DNA of 64,000 bases from CAYPKW01 sp964411425. GTDB lineage: Bacteria; Pseudomonadota; Alphaproteobacteria; Dongiales; Dongiaceae. This document shows positions 7,735 through 16,594 of the stretch, piece by piece. The DNA lies in contig CAYPKW010000004.1 of NCBI GenBank assembly GCA_964411425.1, forward strand, positions 1 to 64,000, read 5' to 3'. The notes beneath the pieces were generated by a model. The model was not told where the DNA came from. It saw nothing but the letters and a program-made list of their open reading frames with translations, and did no database searches. The position numbers and the translations under genes are program-made. Position 1 is the first letter of the stretch. Each line of letters starts with the position of its first letter.

Positions 7735-8391
7735 TCACAGTTGCTCGACGAGGCGGCGAAACTCGGCGCAGCTCGTCCGGTGTTGCGCGGGCCGGTTCAT
7801 CGTGAACTCGGTTTCGGCCGGCGGTTCGGCGCGCAGCAGCACGGGATAGCAGCCGGTGTTGACGGCGCAGTCGATGTCGACGTCGGCGTCGCCCACCAGC
7901 CACACCTGGGGCCCGGGCGCGATGCCGCTGCCGGCTAGCGCGAGGTGCACCGGCTCCGCCGCGGGCTTGTCGCGGGCGGCGTCGCCGGCGCCAACCAGAC
8001 GGCCGAAAAGGCCGCTCCAGCCCAAGTGCTCGGCCTCGCGCCGCAAGTACCGGCCGGTCTTGTTGCTGACCACGGCGAGATAGATGCGCCGGTCGGAGAC
8101 GGCGGCCAGCATGTCGCCGGCGCCCTCGATCGGCCGCAGCGCCGCCAGATGGTTGGCCTCGAAGTGGTCGTAGAAGATAGCCATGGCCTCCCGCCAGCGC
8201 GCGCCGAACATGCTGGGGAAGCTGTCGCGCAGCGAGGCGCGCACCCGGGCCTTGGTCTCCTCCAGGCTCCAGGCCGGCTGCCCCATGTGGCACAGCGCGG
8301 CATTCAGGGAATCGCGAATCACCCCCCAACCGTCCACCAGCGTATTGTCCCAGTCGAACAGGATCGCACGCGGTCGAACGATGCTCGGCAT
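7735..8391 (-). CDS. HAD-superfamily phosphatase (phosphoglycolate phosphatase-like)
   Basis: Encodes 218 residues. HAD motif I is FDWDNTLVDG near the N terminus, with the nucleophile Asp followed by Asp at +2. Motif II lies in LAVVSNKTG, the lysine of motif III in RDKPAAEP, and the acidic pair of motif IV in VWLVGDADVDIDCA. The helical cap between motifs I and II is of the C1 type found in Gph-like enzymes. It is expected to hydrolyse a small phosphorylated metabolite; the substrate is not determinable. It lies 10 bases downstream of the aminotransferase gene and upstream of hfq, an arrangement shared with other alphaproteobacteria. Confidence 0.85.
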   Translation of the reverse strand: MPSIVRPRAILFDWDNTLVDGWGVIRDSLNAALCHMGQPAWSLEETKARVRASLRDSFPSMFGARWREAMAIFYDHFEANHLAALRPIEGAGDMLAAVSDRRIYLAVVSNKTGRYLRREAEHLGWSGLFGRLVGAGDAARDKPAAEPVHLALAGSGIAPGPQVWLVGDADVDIDCAVNTGCYPVLLRAEPPAETEFTMNRPAQHRTSCAEFRRLVEQL

Positions 8392-8401
8392 GGCGCCGGG
8401 A

Positions 8402-9259
8402 TCAGCTGGCCGTGGCCGCCGCGTGGGCGGCGTAATGCTCGCGTAGCCGGCGGGTCACCGGCCCCGGCTTGCCGTCGCCGACGGCCAAGCCGTCGATGCG
8501 CGTCACCGGCATGACGAAGTTGGTGCTGCTGGTGAGGAATGCCTCGCGCGCCGCCATGGCCTCGGCGAGGGTGAACGGCCGCTCGACGAAGGCGGCTCCG
8601 GCCTGGCGTGCCAACCGCAGCAGAACGCGCCGCGTTATGCCGTTGAGGATCGCGGGCCCGGCATTGCGCGTCACCAGCGTGCCATCGGCGGTCACGATCC
8701 AGGCGTTGGTCGAGGTGCCCTCGGTGACGTTGCCGTCGCCGTCCAGCTGCCACGCTTCATAGGCGCCGCGCTCGACCGCCTGCTGCTTGCCGAGCACGTT
8801 CGCCAGCAGCGACACCGACTTGATGTCGCAGCGCCGCCAGCGGATGTCGGGAATGGTTACGACGGCGACGCCGTCGGCCAGAAGCGCCGCGGGAAGCGGC
8901 GCCAGCCGCTTCACGGCCATCACCAGCGATGGGCTGGCGGCTTTGGGAAACCTGTGATCCCGCGGCGCCACGCCGCGGGTCACTTGAAGGTAGAGGGTGC
9001 CGTCGGCAATGCCGTTGCGCCGCGCCAGCTCGCGCGTCGCGAGCTTTAGGGCCGCCCGCGACATCGGCCAAGCGATGGCAAGCTGGCCGAGCGAGTAGTC
9101 GAGCCGGTCGAGATGCGCCTCCTCGTCGATGAACCGGCCGGCGCGCAGCGGCACCACTTCGTACACGCCGTCGGCGAACTGGTAGCCGCGATCCTCGATG
9201 TGGACCGCGGCCTCGGCATGGCGCAGGTAGCGCCCGTTCACGTAAGCGACGCGTGCCAT
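8402..9259 (-). CDS. dat: D-amino acid aminotransferase, PLP fold type IV
   Basis: Encodes 285 residues. This family transfers amino groups between D-amino acids and 2-oxoacids and includes branched-chain aminotransferases and aminodeoxychorismate lyase. The N terminus VNGRYLRHAEAAVHIEDRGYQFADGVYEV, split by its conserved RG, is typical of D-alanine aminotransferase. The PLP-binding lysine lies in CDIKSVSLLANVLGKQ and the phosphate-binding region in EGTSTNAWIV and NGITRRVLL. D-amino acid use is the best guess because the N-terminal motif matches that subgroup. It follows ntrX by 40 bases and is probably expressed with the HAD-phosphatase gene. Confidence 0.85.
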   Translation of the reverse strand: MARVAYVNGRYLRHAEAAVHIEDRGYQFADGVYEVVPLRAGRFIDEEAHLDRLDYSLGQLAIAWPMSRAALKLATRELARRNGIADGTLYLQVTRGVAPRDHRFPKAASPSLVMAVKRLAPLPAALLADGVAVVTIPDIRWRRCDIKSVSLLANVLGKQQAVERGAYEAWQLDGDGNVTEGTSTNAWIVTADGTLVTRNAGPAILNGITRRVLLRLARQAGAAFVERPFTLAEAMAAREAFLTSSTNFVMPVTRIDGLAVGDGKPGPVTRRLREHYAAHAAATAS

Positions 9260-9299
9260 GGGGTTTTTGGGCGGCTGCTAGTCCAGCGATCGAGCCATC

Positions 9300-10700
9300 T
9301 CAGCTTTCGGCCTTCGCCGGTCGCTCGGCGGTACCGATGCCGAGCGAGCGCAGCTTGCGATGCAGCGCCGAACGCTCCATGCCGACGAAGGCGGCGGTGC
9401 GCGAGATGTTGCCGCCGAAGCGCGTGACCTGGGCATCGAGATAACGACGTTCGAATAGCTCGCGCGCCTCGCGCAACGGCAACAACATCACTTCGCCGTC
9501 GCCGTGCAAGTCCGGCGCCGCGATGGTGCCGATGTCGGGGGGCAGCATTTCGGAATGAATCGGGTCGCCTGGCTCGCCCGGTGCCATGATCAAGAGCCAG
9601 TCCATGACGTTGCGGAGTTGACGCACGTTACCCGGCCAGTCGTAGGCCTGCAGGGTCGCCACGGCGTCGGGCGCGAGCGAACGCGGGGCGATGCCGGCCA
9701 CCTCCGCCGAGCGGCGCATGAAGTGCTCGGCCAGGATGGGCACGTCCGCGCGCCGCTCCCGCAAGGCCGGCACGCGCATCGGCACGACGTTCAAGCGATA
9801 GAAGAGGTCCTGGCGGAAGTGGCCGGCCTCCATCTCGACGTTAAGGTCGCGGTTGGTCGAGGCGATGATGCGCACGTCCACCTCCACCAGCCTGCTGCCG
9901 CCTACCCGTTCGAAGGTCTGCTCTTGCAACACGCGGACAATCTTGCCCTGGGTCTCGAGCGGCATGTCGGCGACTTCGTCCAGCAGCAGAGTGCCGCCAT
10001 GCGCGTCTTCGAGCGTGCCGATCTTTGCCGGAGTGTCGCTCCCTTCGGCTCCGGCTTCGGTGCCGAACAATTCGACCTCCAAGCGGTCGGGCCGCAAGGC
10101 GGCGCAGTTGAGCGCCACGAACGGGCCGCTGGCGCGCCGCGACTGGCGGTGCAGCAGGCGCGCCACCACCTCCTTGCCCGCCCCGGCCGGGCCGGAAATT
10201 AGCACTCGGCTGCCGGTCGGCGCCGCGCGGTCGATCGCCTGGCGCAACGTGCCGATCGCGGCCGATTGGCCGAGAAGTTCGAGCTCCGGACCCGCGCGCA
10301 GGCGCAATTCTTCGTTTTCGCGGCGCAGCCGCGCCGATTCGATGACCCGGTCCACGACCAGCAGCAGGCGGTCCGCCTTGAACGGCTTCTCGATGAAGTC
10401 GTGGGCGCCGTGCTTGATGGCCGCGACCGCGGTCTCGATGGTGCCGTGGCCGCTGATCATCACCACCGGAATGGTCGGATGCTCGCGCCTGATCACCTTG
10501 AGCAACTCGATGCCGTCGAGCCGGCTTCCTTGCAGCCAGATGTCGAGTACCACCAGGCTTGGGCGTCGCGCCTCGATCGCGTGCAGCGCCTCGGTGCTGT
10601 TGCCGGCTTCGCGCGTTTCGTATCCTTCGTCGCGTAGAATGCCGGCGATCAGCAGCCGGATATCGGCCTCGTCGTCGACAATGAGGAGTTCACGCGCCAT
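9300..10700 (-). CDS. ntrX: Nitrogen-related response regulator NtrX
   Basis: Encodes 466 residues. The receiver domain (about residues 1-120) has phospho-acceptor Asp53 in VVLDIWLQG. The AAA+ domain has a Walker A-like GPAGAGKE and a Walker B-like GGTLLLDEVADMP. A Fis-type HTH ends the protein (ISRTAAFVGMERSALHRKLRSLGI). The sigma54-contacting GAFTGA loop is absent, replaced by EAGAEGSD, as is usual in NtrX, so it may not act as a sigma54 activator. ATG 10700 gives an 11-base overlap with ntrY, its cognate kinase gene. NtrX controls nitrogen and redox or envelope-related genes in relatives. Confidence 0.93.
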   Translation of the reverse strand: MARELLIVDDEADIRLLIAGILRDEGYETREAGNSTEALHAIEARRPSLVVLDIWLQGSRLDGIELLKVIRREHPTIPVVMISGHGTIETAVAAIKHGAHDFIEKPFKADRLLLVVDRVIESARLRRENEELRLRAGPELELLGQSAAIGTLRQAIDRAAPTGSRVLISGPAGAGKEVVARLLHRQSRRASGPFVALNCAALRPDRLEVELFGTEAGAEGSDTPAKIGTLEDAHGGTLLLDEVADMPLETQGKIVRVLQEQTFERVGGSRLVEVDVRIIASTNRDLNVEMEAGHFRQDLFYRLNVVPMRVPALRERRADVPILAEHFMRRSAEVAGIAPRSLAPDAVATLQAYDWPGNVRQLRNVMDWLLIMAPGEPGDPIHSEMLPPDIGTIAAPDLHGDGEVMLLPLREARELFERRYLDAQVTRFGGNISRTAAFVGMERSALHRKLRSLGIGTAERPAKAES

Positions 10701-13008
10701 GCGCGGCGCCCATCGCCCGCGGCGACGGCCCCTCGCTCGCATCGTCGGTGGCCAGCGGGAAGACTAGCTTTACCGACGCGCCGCCGCCGGCGCGATCGCC
10801 CAAGATCAAATCGCCGTCGTGGTCCTCCATGATCTTCTTGACAATGGCCAGACCGAGGCCGGTGCCCTTGGTCCGCGTGGTGACGTAAGGTTCGGTAAGC
10901 CTGGTGCGTCCACCCTTCGGCAATCCGCGGCCGTTGTCTTCCACCGCAATGACGATGCTGTCGGGCATCGTCTCCACCCGCAACTCGATTTGCTTGTCGG
11001 AGCGCCCGTGCTCTTCCAGCGCCTCGGCGGCGTTTTGCAGAAGATTGGTGAGCGCCCGCGACACTTGCTGGTTGTCGCAGGAGAGCATCACGGCGCGCGG
11101 CGGAAGTTCGACCGCGTAGGCGATGGCCGGGTGGGCGTTGCGTTGTAGGAACACTGCCTCCTCGCAGATACCCACCAGGTTTTCGGGTCGCATGATCGGC
11201 GCGGGCATGCGGGCGAAGGAGGAAAACTCGTCCACCATGCGGCCGATGTCGCCCACTTGGCGCACGATGGTGTCGGTGCAGGCCGTGAACGTCTCGGGAT
11301 CGGTCTTGATTTCGCTCAGGTACTTGCGCTTCAGGCGCTCGGCCGACAGTTGAATCGGCGTCAGCGGGTTCTTGATCTCGTGCGCGATGCGCCGCGCCAC
11401 GTCGGCCCACGCGGCCTTGCGCTGGGCGGACAACAGCGCGGTCACGTCGTCGAACGTCACCACGTAGCCGACCTCGGCCGCGGCGCCGGCCCCGGCGGCG
11501 ACGCGAACCAAGAGGATGCGCGTCTTATCGCCCTGCTCCAAGGTGATCTGCCCCTCCGCGATACGCGGTGCGCGCCGGCGCGCCGCTGCAATGAGCGCCT
11601 TCATGGCCGGCACCAGGTCGGCCAGCGGCTCTCCCGCATGGCGTCCGAGGTCGATCTCCAGCAACTCCGAAGCGGAACGATTGGGCAGATTGATACGCCC
11701 CTCGGCGTCCAGGCCAACCACGCCGGCCGACACGCCCGACAACACCAGTTCGGTGAATCGACGCCGCTCCTCGAGTTGAAGATTGGCGCCGATCAACTCG
11801 TTCTGTTGACTCTCCAGTTGGGCGGTCATGCGATTGAACGAAGCGCTGAGCACGCCGATCTCGTCCTTGGCGTGACGATCTTCGGGCACCCGCGCCGCCA
11901 GGTCGCCGGCGCCGACCCGTTCCGCCGCCGCGACCAGCCCGGCAATCGGCCGCGCCAGCCGCGTGGCGACGATCAAGGCGCCCCACACGGCGGCGAACAG
12001 AATGAGGAGCGCGACGACGAAGAAGATCAGCACGAAAGTGATTTGCAGCCCCGACCGCCGGCCCTCCAATTGTTCGTAAATGCGCGCCGCGCCCGCCGTC
12101 TTGTCGACGTGATTGAGCACCCTGGCATCCACCAACCGACCCACGAGAAGGAAGACATCGGAGTAGCGATCGATGAGCACGAGGGCGCGCACCCGGTCCT
12201 CCGTTGCGCTCGGCAGCACCACCACTTCGCCGGCCCGCGCGCGGTCCATCGCCCAATCGGGCACGTCGGGGTCGAATTCGAGCAGCAGGCTGTAGCCGGA
12301 CCGCGCCACGATCTGGCGGGCCCCATTGACGAGGGCCGCCTCGTTCAGTGCGCGAAGCGTCAGTTGATCGGCCAAGATCGCCTCGATGCGCTCGCCATTG
12401 GCGAGCAGGAGTGGCCCTTCCCGGCGTAGCGCATCCGCCACGCTCAACACCTCGGTCGCCAGGCGCTCCTGGTGTTCCAAAAGATAGGACTGGGCAACGA
12501 TCAACGAATCCTTGACCGCGGTTCGCACGCGTTCGCTGAACCAGGCGTCCATCCCGAGATTGAGAAACAGCGCTGAGAACACGGAGACGATGATGGTAGG
12601 CGTCATCGCGGCGAATCCGAACCACAGGACCAGGCGGGCATGCAGCCGCGCCCCCGCCAGACCGCGCCGCCGCTCCAGCCATAGTGCCACTAGCCGCCGC
12701 GCGACAACTGTCACCAACAGCAGCAACAAGATCAGGTTGAGCAGCAGCAACGAGAGTACGGTCTGCGGGTGCGGCGTGATCGAAAAGGCGCCCGTCATCG
12801 CCGAGTAAGTCGCGGCCCCGGACAGCAGCGCGGCCGCAAGCAGGACGATAGCGAGTTTGCCCTCGAGCCCGTGCGCCGTGCTCCAGTTCGTGAAGCGCCG
12901 GTACAAGGAGAACCGATCGCCCCCCGCCTCGGGCGCCGGCTGCGGCTGGACCTGATCGGCGGCTATCACGCGAGTTTCCCGTGGATCGATCTGTTGCGCA
13001 TCCGCCAC
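10690..13008 (-). CDS. ntrY: Sensor histidine kinase NtrY
   Basis: Encodes 772 residues. Several membrane segments occupy about residues 50-170 (LAIVLLAAALL, LLLLNLILLLLLVTVV, LVLWFGFAAMTPTIIVSVF), followed by a periplasmic loop and another segment near 325 (FVLIFFVVALLILFAAVWG). HAMP (LARPIAGLVAAAERVGAGDL), PAS, HisKA with the phosphorylated His in RRIAHEIKNPLTPI, and HATPase domains (NLLQNAAEAL, VEDNGRGLP, GTGLGLAIV) follow. It is the membrane sensor partner of NtrX. It starts 3 bases after the stop of ntrC, placing both nitrogen two-component systems in one operon. Confidence 0.94.
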   Translation of the reverse strand: MADAQQIDPRETRVIAADQVQPQPAPEAGGDRFSLYRRFTNWSTAHGLEGKLAIVLLAAALLSGAATYSAMTGAFSITPHPQTVLSLLLLNLILLLLLVTVVARRLVALWLERRRGLAGARLHARLVLWFGFAAMTPTIIVSVFSALFLNLGMDAWFSERVRTAVKDSLIVAQSYLLEHQERLATEVLSVADALRREGPLLLANGERIEAILADQLTLRALNEAALVNGARQIVARSGYSLLLEFDPDVPDWAMDRARAGEVVVLPSATEDRVRALVLIDRYSDVFLLVGRLVDARVLNHVDKTAGAARIYEQLEGRRSGLQITFVLIFFVVALLILFAAVWGALIVATRLARPIAGLVAAAERVGAGDLAARVPEDRHAKDEIGVLSASFNRMTAQLESQQNELIGANLQLEERRRFTELVLSGVSAGVVGLDAEGRINLPNRSASELLEIDLGRHAGEPLADLVPAMKALIAAARRRAPRIAEGQITLEQGDKTRILLVRVAAGAGAAAEVGYVVTFDDVTALLSAQRKAAWADVARRIAHEIKNPLTPIQLSAERLKRKYLSEIKTDPETFTACTDTIVRQVGDIGRMVDEFSSFARMPAPIMRPENLVGICEEAVFLQRNAHPAIAYAVELPPRAVMLSCDNQQVSRALTNLLQNAAEALEEHGRSDKQIELRVETMPDSIVIAVEDNGRGLPKGGRTRLTEPYVTTRTKGTGLGLAIVKKIMEDHDGDLILGDRAGGGASVKLVFPLATDDASEGPSPRAMGAAHGA

Positions 13009-13011
13009 AGT

Positions 13012-14433
13012 CTACTTCAGGCCGCGGATAACTTGTATGTCCAATTCGCGAATTTTCTTGCGCAGCGTGTTGCGGTTAAGACCCAGTAGAGCGGCCGCAC
13101 GGATCTGGTTGCCCCGAGTGGCGGCCAGCGAGAGGCTGATCAGCGGGCGCTCGATCTGGCGCATGACGCGGTCATGGAGCCCCGGCGCGGGCGGGCCATC
13201 CCGGTGGGCGGCGAAATACTGCCGCAGGTGGCGCTCGGCCGCCTCGCTCAATGACTCGCTGGTAGTTGCCGTGGACGGGGCCTCCGCGAGTTCCGCGTCG
13301 ATGACATCGGGGCCGATGACATCGTCGCTGTGCAGGACCGCGACCCGCCGCACCAGGTTTTCCAACTCGCGCACGTTGCCCGGCCAGCGATAGGCCTTGA
13401 GTCGCTCGAAGGCGGCCGCATCGAAAGTCTTGGCCGGCAGCCCCTCGGCTTGTGCCTTGGCCAGGAAGAATCGGACCAGATCCGGGATGTCCTCGGCTCG
13501 TTCGCGCAGCGGCGGCAGGCGCAACGGCACCACGTCGAGCCGATAGTAGAGGTCCTCGCGGAAGTGGCCCAGGCGCACCCACTGGCGCAGGTCGCGGTGG
13601 GTGGCGGCGATGATGCGCACGTCGGCGCGCAAGGCCGTACGCCCGCCAACGCTGTGATACTCGCCTTCCTGCAACACCCGCAGCAGGCGGGTCTGCGCCT
13701 CCGGCGGCATATCGCCGATTTCGTCGAGGAACAACGTGCCGCCGGCGGCCTGTTCGAAACGGCCGGGCGCGCGAGAGTGAGCGCCGGTGAAGGCGCCTTT
13801 CTCGTGGCCGAACAGCTCGCTCTCGATCAGCTCGCGGGGCACCGCGGCCATGTTGATGGCGACAAACGGCCGCTGCCGCCGCCTGCCGAAATCGTGCAGG
13901 ACCCGCGCGACCAGCTCCTTGCCGGTGCCGGATTCGCCGGCAATCATCACCGTAAGATCGGTGGCGGCCGCGCGCGCCAGCACGCGATAGACCTCTTGCA
14001 TGGCCGGCGAGCGACCGATGATCGGCAGCCCTTCGGGCGCCGCCGCACCGGAGGGAGCGCCTGGCGGACGACGCAGCGCGCGCTCGACCGCGGCCAGCAG
14101 GTCGTCGAGATCGAAGGGCTTCGGCAGGTATTCGAAGGCCCCGCGCTGGGTCGCCTTGAGCGCCGTCATCAGCGTATTTTGCGCGCTCACGGCGATGACC
14201 CGCAGCTCGGGGCGCAGCTTATGGATGCGGGGAATTAGATCGAGCCCGTCGGCGTCGGGCATCACCACGTCGGTGATGACGAGGTCCCCCTCTCCGGCGT
14301 TGACCCATTGCCACAGCGTGGCCGCGTTGCCGGTGCCGCGCACGTCGTAGCCGGCGCGAGCGAGGGCCTCGCTAAGCACCTTGCGGACCGCCCCGTCGTC
14401 ATCAGCGAGCAGGATCCTGCCGGACGCGCTCAA
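13012..14433 (-). CDS. ntrC: Nitrogen regulation response regulator NtrC
   Basis: Encodes 473 residues. The receiver domain has Asp55 in VITDVVMPDADGL. The sigma54-activating AAA+ domain has Walker A GESGTGKE, the sigma54-contact loop KGAFTGAHSRAPGRFEQA and Walker B GGTLFLDEIGDMP. The C-terminal Fis-type HTH reads NQIRAAALLGLNRNTLRKKI. Phosphorylated by NtrB, it should activate sigma54 promoters of nitrogen-scavenging genes. Unlike the neighbouring NtrX it keeps the GAFTGA loop. Its start overlaps the stop of ntrB as ATGA. Confidence 0.95.
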   Translation of the reverse strand: MSASGRILLADDDGAVRKVLSEALARAGYDVRGTGNAATLWQWVNAGEGDLVITDVVMPDADGLDLIPRIHKLRPELRVIAVSAQNTLMTALKATQRGAFEYLPKPFDLDDLLAAVERALRRPPGAPSGAAAPEGLPIIGRSPAMQEVYRVLARAAATDLTVMIAGESGTGKELVARVLHDFGRRRQRPFVAINMAAVPRELIESELFGHEKGAFTGAHSRAPGRFEQAAGGTLFLDEIGDMPPEAQTRLLRVLQEGEYHSVGGRTALRADVRIIAATHRDLRQWVRLGHFREDLYYRLDVVPLRLPPLRERAEDIPDLVRFFLAKAQAEGLPAKTFDAAAFERLKAYRWPGNVRELENLVRRVAVLHSDDVIGPDVIDAELAEAPSTATTSESLSEAAERHLRQYFAAHRDGPPAPGLHDRVMRQIERPLISLSLAATRGNQIRAAALLGLNRNTLRKKIRELDIQVIRGLK

Positions 14434-15533
14434 CTGCCGCCCTCCCTAGCCATGGGCAGGAGCACGCTGAATATGGTACGGCGCGGCTCGCTCTCGAACT
14501 CGACGATGCCGCCGTGGTCGCCGACGTATTTCGCCACCACTGCCAGCCCCAGCCCCTTGCCGTTAGGCTTGCCGGCCACGAACGGGTCGAACAGGCGGTC
14601 GCGCAATGCATCGGGTACGCCGGGACCGTTGTCTTCCACGGTGACGAGGAGCGGCAGTTGCGTGCCGGCGCCGGCCCCCGGCACGGCCAGACGCATGCCG
14701 GGACGATACGCCGTGGCCAGGCGGATCGTGCCGCCGGGCGCCGCCTCGGCCGCGTTCTTGACCAGGTTGAGGAAGATTTGCACCAGGCGATCGCGGTTGC
14801 CATCGACCGCCGGCAGCGACGGGTCGTAGGCGATGACGAAACGGTGATCGTGCGCGAACCCGGCCGCGGCGACGCGCCGCACGTGGTCCAGCACTTCGTG
14901 GACGTTGACGGGGCGGCGCTCGATCGGGCGCGTGTCGGTAAACAGTTCCATGCTGTCGAGCAGTCCCACGATGCGATCCGTCTCCTGCCGGATCAGCTCG
15001 GTCAACTGGCGGTCGGCCTGCGTCGCCCCGCGCTCAAGCAGTTGAGCGGCGCCGCGGATGCCGGACAGCGGGTTCTTCACTTCATGCGCCAGCACGGCCG
15101 CCATGGCGGCCACCGAGCGCGTCGCGTCGCGTTGGTTCGATTGCCGGTCCAACTTGCGCGTCACCTGCTGCTCGTGCAGGGCAACCACCGCTCCGAGCCC
15201 TTCCGGCAACGGTGCCACCTCGATGGCCACGAGACGGTTGCCGATGCGGGGGGCTTCGATCGAAACCGCGTATTCCGACAGGCTGCGGCCGGTGGCACGC
15301 GCGCGCTCGATGAGCCCGTGCAGCGGGCTGTCTGCCGGCAAGATATCGACGAGTGCACGGCCGACGAGTGCTGGCGCGCCGCCGGCGAGGAACTGCTGGG
15401 CGGCGGCGTTCACGAAGCGGATCCGGCCGGCGGCGTCGACGGCGACGATCGGGCTCGGCAGAGCGTCGAGAATCGATTCGGCCGCGAGGCGCGGCTCGGA
15501 GCGGACCAGCGTCAGCGGTTTGCTCACCGTCAT
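14430..15533 (-). CDS. ntrB: Nitrogen sensor histidine kinase NtrB
   Basis: Encodes 367 residues and has no membrane segment, as expected for the soluble kinase regulated by PII. A PAS domain covers about residues 20-130 (ILDALPSPIVAVDAAGRIRFVNAAA begins it). HisKA has AHEVKNPLSGIRGAAQLL with the phospho-histidine, and the ATPase domain has FLNLVKNAAEA, VEDNGPGVP and GLGLAVVAKY. It phosphorylates NtrC under nitrogen limitation. ATG 15533 overlaps the dusB stop as ATGA, and its stop overlaps ntrC in the same way, so dusB-ntrB-ntrC are translationally coupled. Confidence 0.95.
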   Translation of the reverse strand: MTVSKPLTLVRSEPRLAAESILDALPSPIVAVDAAGRIRFVNAAAQQFLAGGAPALVGRALVDILPADSPLHGLIERARATGRSLSEYAVSIEAPRIGNRLVAIEVAPLPEGLGAVVALHEQQVTRKLDRQSNQRDATRSVAAMAAVLAHEVKNPLSGIRGAAQLLERGATQADRQLTELIRQETDRIVGLLDSMELFTDTRPIERRPVNVHEVLDHVRRVAAAGFAHDHRFVIAYDPSLPAVDGNRDRLVQIFLNLVKNAAEAAPGGTIRLATAYRPGMRLAVPGAGAGTQLPLLVTVEDNGPGVPDALRDRLFDPFVAGKPNGKGLGLAVVAKYVGDHGGIVEFESEPRRTIFSVLLPMAREGGS

Positions 15534-16516
15534 GCCGCCAGCCGATCGAGGACCGGTCCGTAAAAGGCGCGCACGGCGTTCTCGGCCGCCTCCGGCTCCG
15601 TCACCCGGTTGATCGCGGCGCGAAACTCGGCCGCGCCGGGCAGGCCCTTGCTGTACCAGCCGATGTGCTTGCGCGCGATGCGGGCGCCCGTCTCCTTGCC
15701 GTAATGGCTCAGCATGTCGCGATAATGCTGCAACACGATGGCGAGCTGCTCGCCCAGGGGCGGATCGGGCAGCGTCTCGCCGGTGCCAAGATAATGCATC
15801 ACCTGCCGGGGGAACCAGGGTCGGCCATAGCAGCCGCGCCCGATCATCACGCCGTCGGCGCCCGACAATCGCAGCGCCCGCGCAGCGTCGCCCAGACTCG
15901 CGATGTCGCCGTTGACGACCACCGGCAAACGCACGCTCTCCTTGACCTCGCGCACGAAGGCCCAGTCGGAGGCGCCCTCGTAGAACTGGCAGCGCGTGCG
16001 GCCGTGCACGGTGATCATGAGGACGCCGCACGCCTCGGCGACGCGGGCGAGGCGCGGCGCGTTGCGGCTAGCGGCGTCCCACCCGGTACGCATCTTCAGC
16101 GTGACGGGCAGGCGCACCGCCTTCACGGTGGCTTCGAGGATGCGCGCCGCGTGCACTTCGTCGCGCATCAGCGCCGATCCGGCATGGCCGTTCACGACCT
16201 TCTTCACCGGGCAGCCGAAATTGATGTCGATGAGGGTCGCCCCGCGGTCCTCGTTCAGCTTGGCTGCCTCGGCCATGACCGCCGGCTCGCACCCGGCGAG
16301 CTGCACGGCCATCGGGTGTTCCTCGGCCGAATTCGCCGCCATGAGGAGCGATTGACGCGACTGGCGGATCATCGCTTCGCTCGCGATCATCTCGGAGACC
16401 ACGAGCCCAGCCCCGAGCCGCTTCACCAGTCGCCGGAACGGCATGTCCGTCACCCCGGACATCGGGGCGAGGATGACCGGAGCGCCAAGCGTGATCGGGC
16501 CGATGGAGATGCTCAT
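15530..16516 (-). CDS. dusB: tRNA-dihydrouridine synthase DusB
   Basis: Encodes 328 residues. Dus enzymes reduce uridines in the tRNA D-loop using FMN and NADPH. The start MSISIGPITLGAPVILAPMS is typical, and TDINFGCP-like IDINFGCPVKKVVNGHAGSA contains the catalytic cysteine. The FMN-binding TLKMRTGWD, VHGRTRCQFYEG, VVNGDI and GADGVMIGRGCYGRPW are all present. The position directly before ntrBC is conserved in alphaproteobacteria, where it was long called nifR3. It is the first gene of a five-gene ntr operon. Confidence 0.95.
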   Translation of the reverse strand: MSISIGPITLGAPVILAPMSGVTDMPFRRLVKRLGAGLVVSEMIASEAMIRQSRQSLLMAANSAEEHPMAVQLAGCEPAVMAEAAKLNEDRGATLIDINFGCPVKKVVNGHAGSALMRDEVHAARILEATVKAVRLPVTLKMRTGWDAASRNAPRLARVAEACGVLMITVHGRTRCQFYEGASDWAFVREVKESVRLPVVVNGDIASLGDAARALRLSGADGVMIGRGCYGRPWFPRQVMHYLGTGETLPDPPLGEQLAIVLQHYRDMLSHYGKETGARIARKHIGWYSKGLPGAAEFRAAINRVTEPEAAENAVRAFYGPVLDRLAA

Positions 16517-16556
16517 AATTTGGGCGGCGCCGGGATCTGCCTAAGGATTAGGCGGC

Positions 16557-16585
16557 ATACTGCTATTGCTCATGCTGCAATGCAA
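16557..16585 (-). promoter_or_regulatory. Candidate sigma70 promoter of the dusB-ntr operon
   Basis: On the reverse strand TTGCAT (16585-16580) is followed after exactly 17 bases by CAGTAT (16562-16557), about 40 bases before the dusB start. Just downstream, at 16539-16553, GCCTAA-gga-TTAGGC is a perfect 6-base inverted repeat in the leader and could be an operator or small hairpin. The match is moderate and made by eye. Confidence 0.4.
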
Positions 16586-16594
16586 CAGGTCCCT

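Noticed and set aside
9300..10700. NtrX missing GAFTGA as a sign of degeneration
   Set aside because: Loss of that loop is usual for NtrX proteins; receiver, ATPase and HTH parts are intact.
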